Assembly: GCA_030950485.1 (NCBI GenBank)
Contig: JAUZRK010000008.1
Coordinates: 1 to 51,981 of the forward strand
Direction of reading: 5' to 3'
DNA: 51,981 nt
DNA from: Candidatus Dojkabacteria bacterium
GTDB lineage: Bacteria > Patescibacteriota > Dojkabacteria > J137
Part shown: positions 37,082 to 46,473 of the stretch, one piece after another
How the letters are laid out: the number at the start of each line of letters is the position of its first letter
Position numbering within the stretch: position 1 is the stretch's first letter
Program-made: the position numbers and the translations under genes
Notes under the pieces: generated by a model
Databases searched by the model: none
Seen by the model: only the letters and a program-made list of their open reading frames with translations
Told to the model about the DNA's origin: nothing

Positions 37082-38644
37082 TTACTTTTCCTCTTCCAAA
37101 TATTCTTTTGCAAACTTTAACAAGTCTTCTTTTTTATTATAAATTGGCTCTTCAATAATCTTATCTAGAAGAAAATTAAGAATCTCTCCTATTTGTGGAC
37201 CTGTCTCAATTTCAAAATTTTCCATTAAATCTTTACCTGTGATATCTAAATCCGTAATCTTCAAAGCCATATCTTTCGATCTAACCTCTGAAATTCTTTC
37301 TGAAAGCGCATCAAGCTCAACTGGATCCCATTCACTTTTTGGATTAGCAGTAGCATCAGCTATTCGAAGTCTCATTAGATCATCAATAGCATCTTCTCCA
37401 CCAACATTTATAATAAGTCTTCTAATAGCAGAATCCGACCACCCATGTAGTTTTGAGTTACGACTTGAGGGTTGCGAGTTTTCTGGAATTTGCTGGTTTA
37501 TTCTTTGCTCCAACTCTTCACTCATAACTCGGTACTCGTCACCCGGAACCGATTTTCTCCAATCTGAACTTGGATAATAGAACATGTGCCATCTAATTAA
37601 TTTAGAAGCTCTTTCAATTTCAATATTAGGAAATTTTAATCTTTTCATTATCTCTTTTGACATTTTTTCACCTTCTACATCATGTCCATAGAAATGTACT
37701 CCCTTATCATCTTTGCTATAACATCTTGGTTTACCTATATCGTGTAGTAAAGCTGCTACCTTTATTCTATCTTCTGCTAAATCACAAGTTTTCAATGAAT
37801 GCTCAAAAACATCATCAACATGAAATTGAGGTTGATGAACATGTTCACCCTCCAGTAATTCAGGTATAAAAAGTTCTAGAATACCGCAATCTCTCATTAA
37901 TCTTAAACCTTTTGATGGTTTAGGAGATTTCAATAAAAGCTTCATTAATTCATCTCTAAATCTTTCTACCGAAACCCTTTTTGTAATATGTAAAGTTTTA
38001 TTGATTGCTGAAAATGTATTATCTTCAATTTTAAATAAATCATTATCATCGGAATTAAGCGCACTATCTAAGTTTGCTACTAGCCTACAAGCTCTAACTG
38101 CTCTTAACCCATCTTCCGTAAATCTTTCTAAAGGGTCTCCGACTGCTTTAATAATCCGAGACTTTAAATCTTCTTTTCCTCCAAATGGATCAATTATCAT
38201 TTGTTTAAGACTCATTTCGCTATTATCAAATTCTTGTAGATTTAAAGCTATAGCGTTTATAGTAAAGTCTCTTCTTTTTAAATCTTCGTTTATTGTCTTT
38301 GCATAATCTACTTTCGCTGGCCATCTTCCACCAACATAATCTGCTTCAGATCTATAAGTAGTTACCTCTACATCAAATCTCTCTCCTTTTTCATCTTCAG
38401 TCACAACTATAATTGTTCCAAATTGTGCTCCAACTGGAATTGATTTATCAAAAACATTCTCTACATCTTCTGGTAATGCATTAGTAGCAATATCATAATC
38501 ATCTGGTCTTTTCCCAAGCATTATATCTCTAACACTACCTCCTACTAAAAAAGCTTCAAAGCCCTTAGATTGTAGCTTTTCAGAAATTTCAACAACATAG
38601 TTTGGAATTAGATTTAAAAGCGATTCTTTTGTTAATTGGATCAT
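37082..38644 (-). CDS. cca: CCA-adding tRNA nucleotidyltransferase with HD domain
   Basis: 520 aa. The pol-beta-type head shows GGSVRDIMLGKRPDDYDIAT at residues 35-54 with catalytic Asp residues, the RRDFTINAIALN motif, and the RFxEDGLRAVRACRLVA motif. The HD domain is LLHDIGKPR (about residue 301). It adds or repairs the 3'-terminal CCA of tRNAs. The tRNA-Leu gene nearby lacks an encoded CCA and needs this enzyme, whereas the tRNA-Asp gene encodes it. The start is ATG; TATAAT lies about 22 nt upstream. Confidence 0.95.
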   Translation of the reverse strand: MIQLTKESLLNLIPNYVVEISEKLQSKGFEAFLVGGSVRDIMLGKRPDDYDIATNALPEDVENVFDKSIPVGAQFGTIIVVTEDEKGERFDVEVTTYRSEADYVGGRWPAKVDYAKTINEDLKRRDFTINAIALNLQEFDNSEMSLKQMIIDPFGGKEDLKSRIIKAVGDPLERFTEDGLRAVRACRLVANLDSALNSDDNDLFKIEDNTFSAINKTLHITKRVSVERFRDELMKLLLKSPKPSKGLRLMRDCGILELFIPELLEGEHVHQPQFHVDDVFEHSLKTCDLAEDRIKVAALLHDIGKPRCYSKDDKGVHFYGHDVEGEKMSKEIMKRLKFPNIEIERASKLIRWHMFYYPSSDWRKSVPGDEYRVMSEELEQRINQQIPENSQPSSRNSKLHGWSDSAIRRLIINVGGEDAIDDLMRLRIADATANPKSEWDPVELDALSERISEVRSKDMALKITDLDITGKDLMENFEIETGPQIGEILNFLLDKIIEEPIYNKKEDLLKFAKEYLEEEK

Positions 38645-38698
38645 TCTCTATAGTTATTTAGAACTTATTATATATCTTTAACGAAGATTAACGCAATT

Positions 38699-39361
38699 TT
38701 ACTGATTTATTTTCTTTAGTACTTCTAAAACTTCATCGAAATTATTACAAACATAATCAGCATTCTCGACAACGTTATCTCTTTTCTGATTTCCTACAAA
38801 TGCAATAAAATAATCTGCTGCTCCGGATATTTTTATCTCATGATCTGGAAAGCCATCTCCAACAACAATATTTGAGCCTGATTTTACTAAATTATCAACA
38901 ACTGTTATCTTCCCACCTGGGTGTGCAAGAGGGTTATCTCTATTGTGTTTTACAAATTTTCCATTCTCGTTAAAAATAAATTCATTAGCAAAAATGTTTT
39001 CTTTTTTAATTTCAAAGTCTTCTAAAACTGGATAAATAAAGTCTAAAAATCCTCCTGAAATTACAAAAAAGTTATCAGATATCTTTAGTAATTCAGCAGC
39101 CTTTTCTATAAAGCTACTCGTTAAGTTTAACTTTAAGACTTTTATAAGTTCATCTAGATCATTTTTATCAAACTCTAGTAATTTCAATCTCCTTGTTAGA
39201 GATTCTTCAAAGTTTATTTGCCCGCTCATTCCAAGATTAGTAATCTCCTCAATCTCTTCTGAGATATTCTTATCCCAATTATTTTTCTGAACAATTGTAG
39301 CAAGTTCATCTAGTCCTTCAAGTTTACAAATTGTGCTGTCAAAATCAATAATTAAGTTCAT
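38699..39361 (-). CDS. HAD-family phosphatase, SerB-like
   Basis: 220 aa. HAD motif I FDSTICKLEG (D of DxDxT type: DFDSTI), motif II ISGGF, and motif III/IV VVGDGFPDHEI. The length and spacing fit phosphoserine phosphatase-type (subfamily I) enzymes, with a cap domain between motifs I and II. Phosphoserine as substrate is plausible but not certain. It is 54 nt upstream of cca on the same strand. Confidence 0.85.
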   Translation of the reverse strand: MNLIIDFDSTICKLEGLDELATIVQKNNWDKNISEEIEEITNLGMSGQINFEESLTRRLKLLEFDKNDLDELIKVLKLNLTSSFIEKAAELLKISDNFFVISGGFLDFIYPVLEDFEIKKENIFANEFIFNENGKFVKHNRDNPLAHPGGKITVVDNLVKSGSNIVVGDGFPDHEIKISGAADYFIAFVGNQKRDNVVENADYVCNNFDEVLEVLKKINQ

Positions 39362-39608
39362 GTATTTGGGTGTTATTAAATGTATTTAGATAAGACTATT
39401 CTACCGTGTTATCGATAATTTTCAAGTATATACTAAGTTTTTGATATATGAAGACAGTAAATTAATAACTTTTTGGTGAACTTCACCGTTGTATTGGAAT
39501 CAGAAGTTAGATTTCTATAATCTAGTTCAAATTACTTAGAGACAACACTGATTAACAGGTTTAGAGTAAATATAATTATAAGATTTTGTTATTTAGGAAG
39601 TTTTTAAA

Positions 39609-39694
39609 TACCGAGGGCGGGACTTGAACCCGCACTGAGAATAACCCCAACCGGATTTTAAGTCCGGCGTGTCTACCAATTCCACCACCTCGGC
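39609..39694 (-). tRNA. tRNA-Leu (UAA)
   Basis: A class II tRNA of about 86 nt. On the minus strand the acceptor stem GCCGAGG pairs with CCTCGGT (G1-U72 wobble); the anticodon stem CCGGA/TCCGG encloses CTTAAAA with anticodon TAA. A long variable arm (about 16 nt) and TTCAAGT in the T loop are present. The discriminator is A and no CCA is encoded. Confidence 0.95.
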
Positions 39695-39898
39695 ATGTTT
39701 TTAGCTTTGTATGATTTTATCACTCAACTTTATATTCTTGAGCTTCTCTATCACCTCAGCATATATCTTACGTAAAACTTAAAATGTACTACGTAAAACA
39801 ATATTTATAAAGAGCTTAAGGATTATACAATATTTAGATAGAAAGTTAAAAGTAAATAAAAATTTTTAGTATAATAAAATAAATTTACTAATGAATTA

Positions 39899-40546
39899 AT
39901 GAATACTAATATTAGTGCGAAAAGAGTCTTGGTGTATGGCGACTCAGTTACGTGGGGAAGAATAGCAAAAAAAACAGAAAGATTTGACGCACAGACAAGA
40001 TACACATCAGTTTTACAAAATGAATTAGGCAATAATTTTGAGGTAATTGAAGAGGGTTTAAAAAGTAGAATGGCTAAGGGGGAGAACCCTTATTCTGCAT
40101 ATAAAAATGGATATGAGCAATTCATACCCATATTCTCATCGCATTTACCAATTGATATACTTGTAATTTTTCTAGGAATTAATGATACAAATAATAAGGC
40201 TAATAAATCTTCTGAACAGATTGTGCAAGACTTAGAATCCTATATACAACTAGTTTCAGAATTGTCTAAAGATTTAAGCTTTTCTAAATCAGAAAGTATA
40301 ATCTTTGTGTCACCTCATAATATAGATTCATCTAAGCTTAAAGAAGGTAGTATGTTTAGTGGTGCTTCAGAAAAAATTAGTAAGCTACCTGAACTTATAG
40401 AAAATATGACATCTAAACATACACTACATCATTTTAAGGCTGGTTCATTTATAAAAAACACTAGTGAAGATGGTGTACATTTAGGTGCTAAAGAAAATGT
40501 ATTACTTGGAAAAAAACTAGCAGATTTTATCAAGCATAATTTATAG
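39899..40546 (+). CDS. SGNH/GDSL hydrolase
   Basis: 215 aa. Catalytic Ser in VYGDSVTWG (Ser16, block I), GIND block III (Asn), and a late DGVHLG with the Asp-His pair (block V). No signal peptide. The SGNH fold covers esterases, lipases and acetyl-hydrolases; the substrate cannot be read. A TATAAT box is about 25 nt upstream. It converges with the PrgI-like gene, 6 nt apart. Confidence 0.9.
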   Translation: MNTNISAKRVLVYGDSVTWGRIAKKTERFDAQTRYTSVLQNELGNNFEVIEEGLKSRMAKGENPYSAYKNGYEQFIPIFSSHLPIDILVIFLGINDTNNKANKSSEQIVQDLESYIQLVSELSKDLSFSKSESIIFVSPHNIDSSKLKEGSMFSGASEKISKLPELIENMTSKHTLHHFKAGSFIKNTSEDGVHLGAKENVLLGKKLADFIKHNL

Positions 40547-40552
40547 TGATAA

Positions 40553-41674
40553 TCACCTACTCCTAAACTTATATGCGGGTAATTTTGAATTGCCTACATT
40601 TATTTTATAAGTATGAAATCTTAATGCAGGATGAGATATAGTTACATCATATTCACCCTCATATAGTTTTTCCTTAGTACTAAATCTACCATCGTCACCC
40701 GAAACTGTTTCTACAATATTACCTGTCTTTAATTCTTTAAAAGATATTTTAGCCCCTTCAACAAGATTGTTATTAGTATCTACAACTATTCCAAATACAT
40801 TCTGCGCAGGAGCTATTCTACGCCCCTCTTCATCCTCAACCATTCCAGCTGGTTCAGGGATAGCTTTTTTAGTAGGTGTTGAACTATCTCTATTCTCAGG
40901 GTTAGCTCCTTGTAGAACCTGAAATTGTTTATAAAGAAAGTTTATCTTATTAATCAATTCTTCTTCTTGCTCTTTTGTATGTTTATTTCTATATAAGTTA
41001 TTTAACTGTTTTTTTAATAAATTTATTTCATTTACATAATCATTTGCTGTTATTAATTTCTTTGGAGTTATAGTTTTCTTGTTTTGCTCAGACTTTACTT
41101 CTGCAGCTTTTTGAACATCCTCAGTATACGTTTCTCCTAAAATTCTAGATAAGTTAGAAGACCTGCTTGAGCCGGAACTACTTTTCCCAGCTAATTCTCT
41201 TAAATCATTTTCTACATTTGGATCTTTTGTGTTTTTTTTAGTTGTGCTGACAGATGAAAGAAGTTTACCAAGTGAAATCTCAGACAAATCTATTTTATCG
41301 TTATTCTTTGCTGAATTAACATTTATTTCATTTCGTAAATTAGCTTTTGGGTTTGCTGTTAATACCTCAGGTGCTCTACTCTTTTTTTTCCAAACATACC
41401 TTGGAGATATAAATAAAGCCTTCAAATACTGAGAAACCCAAGTCGAAAACTTAGGTACTAAAGCAGATCCTACACCTAATACGACACTCCCAATCATAAA
41501 CGGAAACTTAAGATACAAAGGGAGAGGAAGTAAATATAACCCAAGTGCAGATAGTGCTCCAAATAAAACCTTACTGAATTGCTTTAGAGAAAAGCTTCCG
41601 AATAGTTTAAAGTCTATTTCTATTACATTTTGTGGGACTGGGTGTTGTAGCCCAGTATCGTTTGAATCTGCCAT
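40553..41674 (-). CDS. PrgI-like membrane protein with C-terminal beta domain
   Basis: 373 aa. The N-terminal 100 residues (HPVPQNVIEIDFKLFGSFSL, then two TM hairpin segments around residues 33-75, and a basic cytoplasmic patch) match the PrgI family, small membrane proteins associated with type IV secretion/conjugation machines. Then comes a Ser/Lys-rich helical linker (110-265) and a C-terminal carboxypeptidase-regulatory-like (PEGA-type) domain: GIVVDTNNNLVEGAKISF, GDDGRFSTKEKLYEGEYDVTISHP. The fusion is unusual. No other secretion gene is in the window. Confidence 0.72.
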   Translation of the reverse strand: MADSNDTGLQHPVPQNVIEIDFKLFGSFSLKQFSKVLFGALSALGLYLLPLPLYLKFPFMIGSVVLGVGSALVPKFSTWVSQYLKALFISPRYVWKKKSRAPEVLTANPKANLRNEINVNSAKNNDKIDLSEISLGKLLSSVSTTKKNTKDPNVENDLRELAGKSSSGSSRSSNLSRILGETYTEDVQKAAEVKSEQNKKTITPKKLITANDYVNEINLLKKQLNNLYRNKHTKEQEEELINKINFLYKQFQVLQGANPENRDSSTPTKKAIPEPAGMVEDEEGRRIAPAQNVFGIVVDTNNNLVEGAKISFKELKTGNIVETVSGDDGRFSTKEKLYEGEYDVTISHPALRFHTYKINVGNSKLPAYKFRSR

Positions 41675-41735
41675 AATAATATCTATATCATTTAATCAAA
41701 ACTAACCCTATTAATCAATATACCTAATTTAGCAA

Positions 41736-41764
41736 TTGATTTCTCTGTTGTTTACAAATATTAT
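41736..41764 (+). promoter_or_regulatory. Promoter of the histidine-kinase operon
   Basis: TTGATT (41736-41741), exactly 17 nt, TATTAT (41759-41764), then GTAAAT and the ATG at 41771. With the usual 6-7 nt from the -10 box, transcription would start at the A of the ATG: a leaderless mRNA. Confidence 0.6.
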
Positions 41765-41770
41765 GTAAAT

Positions 41771-42874
41771 ATGACTGAAAACATTTTTCATATTACAGAC
41801 TCATTCTTTCACTCTGTACTCGACTCGATAGGTCACGATGTGATTATAGTATCTAATGATCTAGAGATGATGTATATGAATGTTGAGGCTAGTATTAATC
41901 TGTTTAGAAACTATGAACAGAAATCTAACGAGAATTTTTTACAAATGATAGCTGATTTAAAGAAGAGACTTAAAGTTGAGAATTCAGATGAATTAGATGA
42001 TTTAATTAAAAGTACAAGTAACGAGATAAACTTTATTACTAGTACTATTTTAATCAAATTGAACCAAAGAGGAGAGAAATTTTATGAAATTTCGACTTCA
42101 CCTATATACGATTCAAAAAAAGGACATCTTGGAAGGATTTGGCAGTTTAGAAATGTAACTGAACGAGAGACGATGGATACTATGAAAACAGAATTTATTT
42201 CTATAGCCTCACATCAACTTCGAACTCCACTTACTTCTATTAGAGGATATACCGACATGATTATCTCAGGTGATTTTGGTGAGGTAAATGAGGAATTAAA
42301 TGAACCATTAGACGCAATAAAAGTAGCTAGTTCTGAGATGGGAGAGCTTATTAATGATTTACTTAATATTAGTAGATTAGAACGAACAGATCAGGAAATC
42401 AAGATTGTAAAATTCAGTATAAAAGAGGTAATTAGTAAGGCTATTGATGAACTCTCAACTAAAGCCTTAGAAAAAAATACGACTTTAGATTTTATGGATA
42501 AGATTCAATTAGAAGTTGAAGTAGAGTCTGAACAAATAAGAGTAACTGAATCTATTAAAAATATTATTGATAATGCTATTAAATATAGCCCTGAGAAAAC
42601 AAAGGTAGAAATTAAATTAGAGAAACTGGGAAATGAAAGAATTAGAATTTCAGTAAAAGATCAAGGTATAGGAATTCCAGAAGATCAGCAAGATCACATA
42701 TTTCAGAAATTCTACAGGGCTACTAATGTGTTGACAGAGAATTTTGATGGGACTGGTTTAGGTTTATATTATGTTAAGAAATCAATTGAGGATTTAGGAG
42801 GTAAAGTTTATTTCGAATCTCAAGTTAATAATGGATCAACTTTTTATATAGAATTACCGTTAACGTATAAATAA
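41771..42874 (+). CDS. Soluble sensor histidine kinase
   Basis: 367 aa with no TM segment or signal peptide. An N-terminal PAS-like domain (residues 10-130, ending GRIWQFRNVTERE), HisKA dimerisation domain with the phosphoacceptor His148 in SHQLRTPLTSIRGY, and the HATPase domain with N box NIIDNAIKYSP, G1 box DQGIGIP, F box HIFQKFYRA and G2 box GTGLGLY. It is fully equipped to phosphorylate a response regulator. It lies first in a plus-strand run, 1 nt before the secreted VWA protein, and close to a receptor that lacks a kinase. Confidence 0.95.
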   Translation: MTENIFHITDSFFHSVLDSIGHDVIIVSNDLEMMYMNVEASINLFRNYEQKSNENFLQMIADLKKRLKVENSDELDDLIKSTSNEINFITSTILIKLNQRGEKFYEISTSPIYDSKKGHLGRIWQFRNVTERETMDTMKTEFISIASHQLRTPLTSIRGYTDMIISGDFGEVNEELNEPLDAIKVASSEMGELINDLLNISRLERTDQEIKIVKFSIKEVISKAIDELSTKALEKNTTLDFMDKIQLEVEVESEQIRVTESIKNIIDNAIKYSPEKTKVEIKLEKLGNERIRISVKDQGIGIPEDQQDHIFQKFYRATNVLTENFDGTGLGLYYVKKSIEDLGGKVYFESQVNNGSTFYIELPLTYK

Positions 42875-42875
42875 A

Positions 42876-45800
42876 ATGAAAAACAAGATTAAGTCATATA
42901 GTTTATTCATCCCTACTTTTATTCTAGTACTTATATTAATTAGTAGTGGATTAACAGGGGTTTTTGCACAAAATCAAAATTCGTTCGGACAGAATAAAAA
43001 AAATGAAGAGCAAGTTTATAATGGTCTAACAATCACACAAAGTGTTAATCAAGAAGTCTTTGAGACTGATATTGATAATAATAGTGTTACATACTCTATA
43101 GATATTACTAATAATAACGAGTGCGTAAATAATTATGACGTAGTTTTTGTTTTCGATGAATCTGATTATATGGCAAAAGGAGGTGGTGATCCTCTTCAAC
43201 CGTCTACAAGATCAAAAGAAAGTGCAAAATTATTTGTAGACAGTTTTATAAGACATGATGATCATCTAGCTTTAGTTGGTTATGGGAATAGGGTTAAAAG
43301 ACATTCGCCTCTACCAAGTGATGTAACTGCGATTAAACAGCTTATTGATAAGAGAGATTCTAACGGAGGATCAAATTTATACGAAGCATTACTATTAGCT
43401 CAAGATGAATTAACATCTCCAAGGGCTAGGGCTTCTGTTGAACAGATAGTGTTCATTGTTGCTGGAGGTAATCCGACTGAGCCCTCAAATGATTTAAATG
43501 AAAATAAAACTTTAGCATCAAACGTAGCTTATGCACTTAAATCAACTGGAGTTGAAGTTATAACAATAGGGACTGGACTTGCTGAAGATACAGATACATC
43601 GTTCTTTACCAATCTAAGTTCTCCAGGTCAATTTTACTGGGCTCCTAGTGATTATCAAATTACTCAAATATATCAAAATTTAGCTAGCAGTCTATCAGGT
43701 AGTTCTTCTGCAACTGTAGCTTGGGATGATGTCTCTAGTTTATTAGGAGTTGCAGAGCTTGTTAGTATAAGTGGAAATGGAAGACTAGAAAATGGTCAAG
43801 TAATTTGGGACTTAGGAGATGTTGAATGTGGAGCTTCTGTACAATTAAGCTATACTTTTGACTTTAATAGTAATTTATCCGATGAATATATTAGAAAAAA
43901 TATAATTAAAGCAACGAATTCTACTTCAGAGATTTATTCATCTAATGAATTAACAATTACAGCAACAAGTCCTTGGTTAGAAGGATCTATAACAGATAAT
44001 ACTGAAAAGATTAGTAAGACTACAAATCTTACATATGACGTATCTGTAGAAAATATAGGGAAAAGTACTAGTAGAAATGTAACTGCTAGTGTTAGTTTCC
44101 CAGACTATATTGAAATAATAAGCTCTGATATTGAAGATGCTGTGATTAATGGTAATCAAATTAGTTGGAGTATTAATGAGTTAAATAAAGACGAGGTAAT
44201 CAACTACAAAATAGAAACTGTTGCTAACATTGCAAATGAAGTTACTTCAGGCCAAATATTAGCTCCTCTTTCATTAACTAACGAAAGTCAGGAGTTTAGT
44301 ACGAGTGATTTAACATTAATAGAAAAAGAAAATACTGCTAATTATTCATTATTCGCGAAGTGTATTGAAATTAGCGGAGATAAAATGGACGTATATTTTG
44401 GATATAACAATAGGTTAAACTCTACGCAAACTCTAACATCTAGTAATATTATTACAGGATCTGGAGATAATGCAGAAGGCAATGTACCATTAGAATTATT
44501 AGCAGGCGTAAATGATCTAGATGACCCAATAACGTTAAGTAAGAATGATTCATTATCTTGGGTTGCCGAGATAAATGATTATAGTAAATCTGTAAGCATT
44601 AATAATACTTTTGATTCTTGCCAAAGCGATGATGACCAGCAAGATGATGAACAAGATGAAGATAATAACGATGATCAACAAGATGACGAGCAAGATGAAG
44701 ATAATAACGATGATCAACAAGATGACGAGCAAGATGAAGATAATAATGATGATCACCAAGATGACGAGCAAGATGAAGATAATAATGATGATCAACAAGA
44801 TGACGAGCAAGATGAAGATAATAATGATGATCAACAAGATGACGAGCAAGATGAAGATAATAATGATGATCAACAAGATGACGAGCAAGATGAAGATAAT
44901 AACGATGATCAACAAGATGACGAGCAAGAAAACGAATCAGAAAATGAGCCCAATATAATAGTTCAAACACCTTCTCTAGTACTGTTCCCTATTAATGTAC
45001 GAGTAACTTCAGAAACTCCAATAAGTAATAATCAGATTGTTACAGATGTTGAATTTGTTAGAAATGAATTAATAAATGTTTCGCTAGAAAATGCAGTAGT
45101 TGAATCAAACTGTATAGACAAATCATTTGAACTTAAAAATGGTTTGATCAATTCAAATACTAATATACTTGGTGTTGATTATTCTATAGATGGTGGAAAT
45201 AATTGGTTTCCAAACGCAGATCTAAAAGGTTTAGGAACTAAGAATGTAGAAATTAACTTTAAAACAAATAGAAAGGAAGACAAGCTATACAATATTACTT
45301 TTAGAGCGAGAACTAGCAATGGTTCTGAGACTAGCTTTAGCGGTCTAGATTTCTTACATCAATGTAATGGTGAGAAAAAAATATTAGCTCATTATTTTGA
45401 GAATGGATTTACCCCAGCAATAATAAATAAAGAAGGAGAATTGATAATAAATCAATCATTGCCTTTAATTCTACATGTTGAAACATTAGGTGGTGTCGAA
45501 AACTTAGAACTACGGTTGTATAACACTAGTGAAATAGATAATATTGATTATAAAACAGTTAATTTGGACTTTGATTTTGCTACAGAACTATGGTCTTCTA
45601 AAATTGATCCTAAGAATTTCAGGGATGGATACGTTTATCCTGTATTAGTTGCTGATAATACTATTTTCAAATCACTTAAGAAAGCAAATATTGAAACATC
45701 AATTATTGCAGAAGAAGAACAAGCTGATAATAATTTAAATTTTGAGGTTTATTATTTCAATGAATATGAATGGGAAAAGCTTGAATATAATGAATATAAT

Positions 45801-46472
45801 CTAGATCAAAACAAGAAAAGCTCAATAAGATTAACTCTATTTCCTGGTGAATACTTTGTTGAAGTAAATGAAAATGGTAGTAAGAAATATAGTGATAAAT
45901 TTATTCTTGAAAAGACTTCAATAGTTAACATAAAGAATAAAAAAAACTTGCCAAGTATTTTTGGTTTCTTTCAATCATTATTAACTAATCTAGAAATAGA
46001 AATTTATTCTGGTGATTCATATGTTTCTGATGACTTTAGTTACAATAGAGAAACTGGGAAATTAGCTGAGACATATAGAACTGCTCTTAATAATGTCTTA
46101 TTTGAGAGTGCGGACGATGAAATGATATTAGTCAGTTACTGGACAAGATGGGATCCCTACTCAACAGAGAGGCTCTCATTGCTTGGTAAAATAAAAAATA
46201 AAATAAATGATGAGTCAATAGGAAATCGAGAAGTAGTAATTTTTGTAGATGAAAAGAATTTTGATGAATTAGAAAGAAGTCTTGATCTATTAGATTTAGA
46301 TCTAAGGGTTATTCAAATCACTAATCCTGAAATATTAAATAATCTAAGTCGAGATCCATCAAGCTTTAGTATTTATGATAATGGATTAAAAAGTATTTTA
46401 GTTACAAATGGATATAGTAACTTAGAGAATTACAGTGAAGAATTAAGTAACTTAAATTTTATTGATTTATAG
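42876..46472 (+). CDS. Giant secreted VWA-domain protein with acidic repeats
   Basis: 1198 aa. Signal peptide (residues 1-32). A von Willebrand A domain spans about 80-270; its MIDAS is degenerate (DESDY instead of DxSxS, GGSN instead of GGTN, and AGGNP instead of TDGEP). DUF11-like beta domains follow (about 275-480), then an Asp/Gln/Glu/Asn repeat (about 585-685), an Ig-like segment with YSIDGGNNWFP, and a C-terminal alpha/beta domain rich in Leu/Ile strands. No C-terminal anchor is seen, so it is secreted or held by other proteins. 1 nt separates it from the upstream kinase and the downstream receptor gene. Confidence 0.8.
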   Translation: MKNKIKSYSLFIPTFILVLILISSGLTGVFAQNQNSFGQNKKNEEQVYNGLTITQSVNQEVFETDIDNNSVTYSIDITNNNECVNNYDVVFVFDESDYMAKGGGDPLQPSTRSKESAKLFVDSFIRHDDHLALVGYGNRVKRHSPLPSDVTAIKQLIDKRDSNGGSNLYEALLLAQDELTSPRARASVEQIVFIVAGGNPTEPSNDLNENKTLASNVAYALKSTGVEVITIGTGLAEDTDTSFFTNLSSPGQFYWAPSDYQITQIYQNLASSLSGSSSATVAWDDVSSLLGVAELVSISGNGRLENGQVIWDLGDVECGASVQLSYTFDFNSNLSDEYIRKNIIKATNSTSEIYSSNELTITATSPWLEGSITDNTEKISKTTNLTYDVSVENIGKSTSRNVTASVSFPDYIEIISSDIEDAVINGNQISWSINELNKDEVINYKIETVANIANEVTSGQILAPLSLTNESQEFSTSDLTLIEKENTANYSLFAKCIEISGDKMDVYFGYNNRLNSTQTLTSSNIITGSGDNAEGNVPLELLAGVNDLDDPITLSKNDSLSWVAEINDYSKSVSINNTFDSCQSDDDQQDDEQDEDNNDDQQDDEQDEDNNDDQQDDEQDEDNNDDHQDDEQDEDNNDDQQDDEQDEDNNDDQQDDEQDEDNNDDQQDDEQDEDNNDDQQDDEQENESENEPNIIVQTPSLVLFPINVRVTSETPISNNQIVTDVEFVRNELINVSLENAVVESNCIDKSFELKNGLINSNTNILGVDYSIDGGNNWFPNADLKGLGTKNVEINFKTNRKEDKLYNITFRARTSNGSETSFSGLDFLHQCNGEKKILAHYFENGFTPAIINKEGELIINQSLPLILHVETLGGVENLELRLYNTSEIDNIDYKTVNLDFDFATELWSSKIDPKNFRDGYVYPVLVADNTIFKSLKKANIETSIIAEEEQADNNLNFEVYYFNEYEWEKLEYNEYNLDQNKKSSIRLTLFPGEYFVEVNENGSKKYSDKFILEKTSIVNIKNKKNLPSIFGFFQSLLTNLEIEIYSGDSYVSDDFSYNRETGKLAETYRTALNNVLFESADDEMILVSYWTRWDPYSTERLSLLGKIKNKINDESIGNREVVIFVDEKNFDELERSLDLLDLDLRVIQITNPEILNNLSRDPSSFSIYDNGLKSILVTNGYSNLENYSEELSNLNFIDL
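44631..44927 (+). repeat. 39-bp tandem repeat, about 7.6 copies
   Basis: Seven complete 39-bp units encoding DDQQDDEQDEDNN (the fourth has DDHQ) and a partial eighth ending DDQQDDEQ. Unit length is divisible by three so copy-number changes keep the frame. The units differ by a few synonymous third-base changes. Lying within the VWA protein, it forms a flexible, strongly acidic linker. Confidence 0.95.
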
Positions 46473-46473
46473 A

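Noticed and set aside
39362-39608. Possible small RNA or gene in the gap before tRNA-Leu
   Set aside because: No open frame, strong hairpin or known RNA motif was found; left unannotated.
44553-44970. Long open frames on both strands across the acidic repeat
   Set aside because: They are shadows created by the 39-bp repeat unit, which has no stop in several frames; their translations are low complexity and the VWA frame is continuous across the region.
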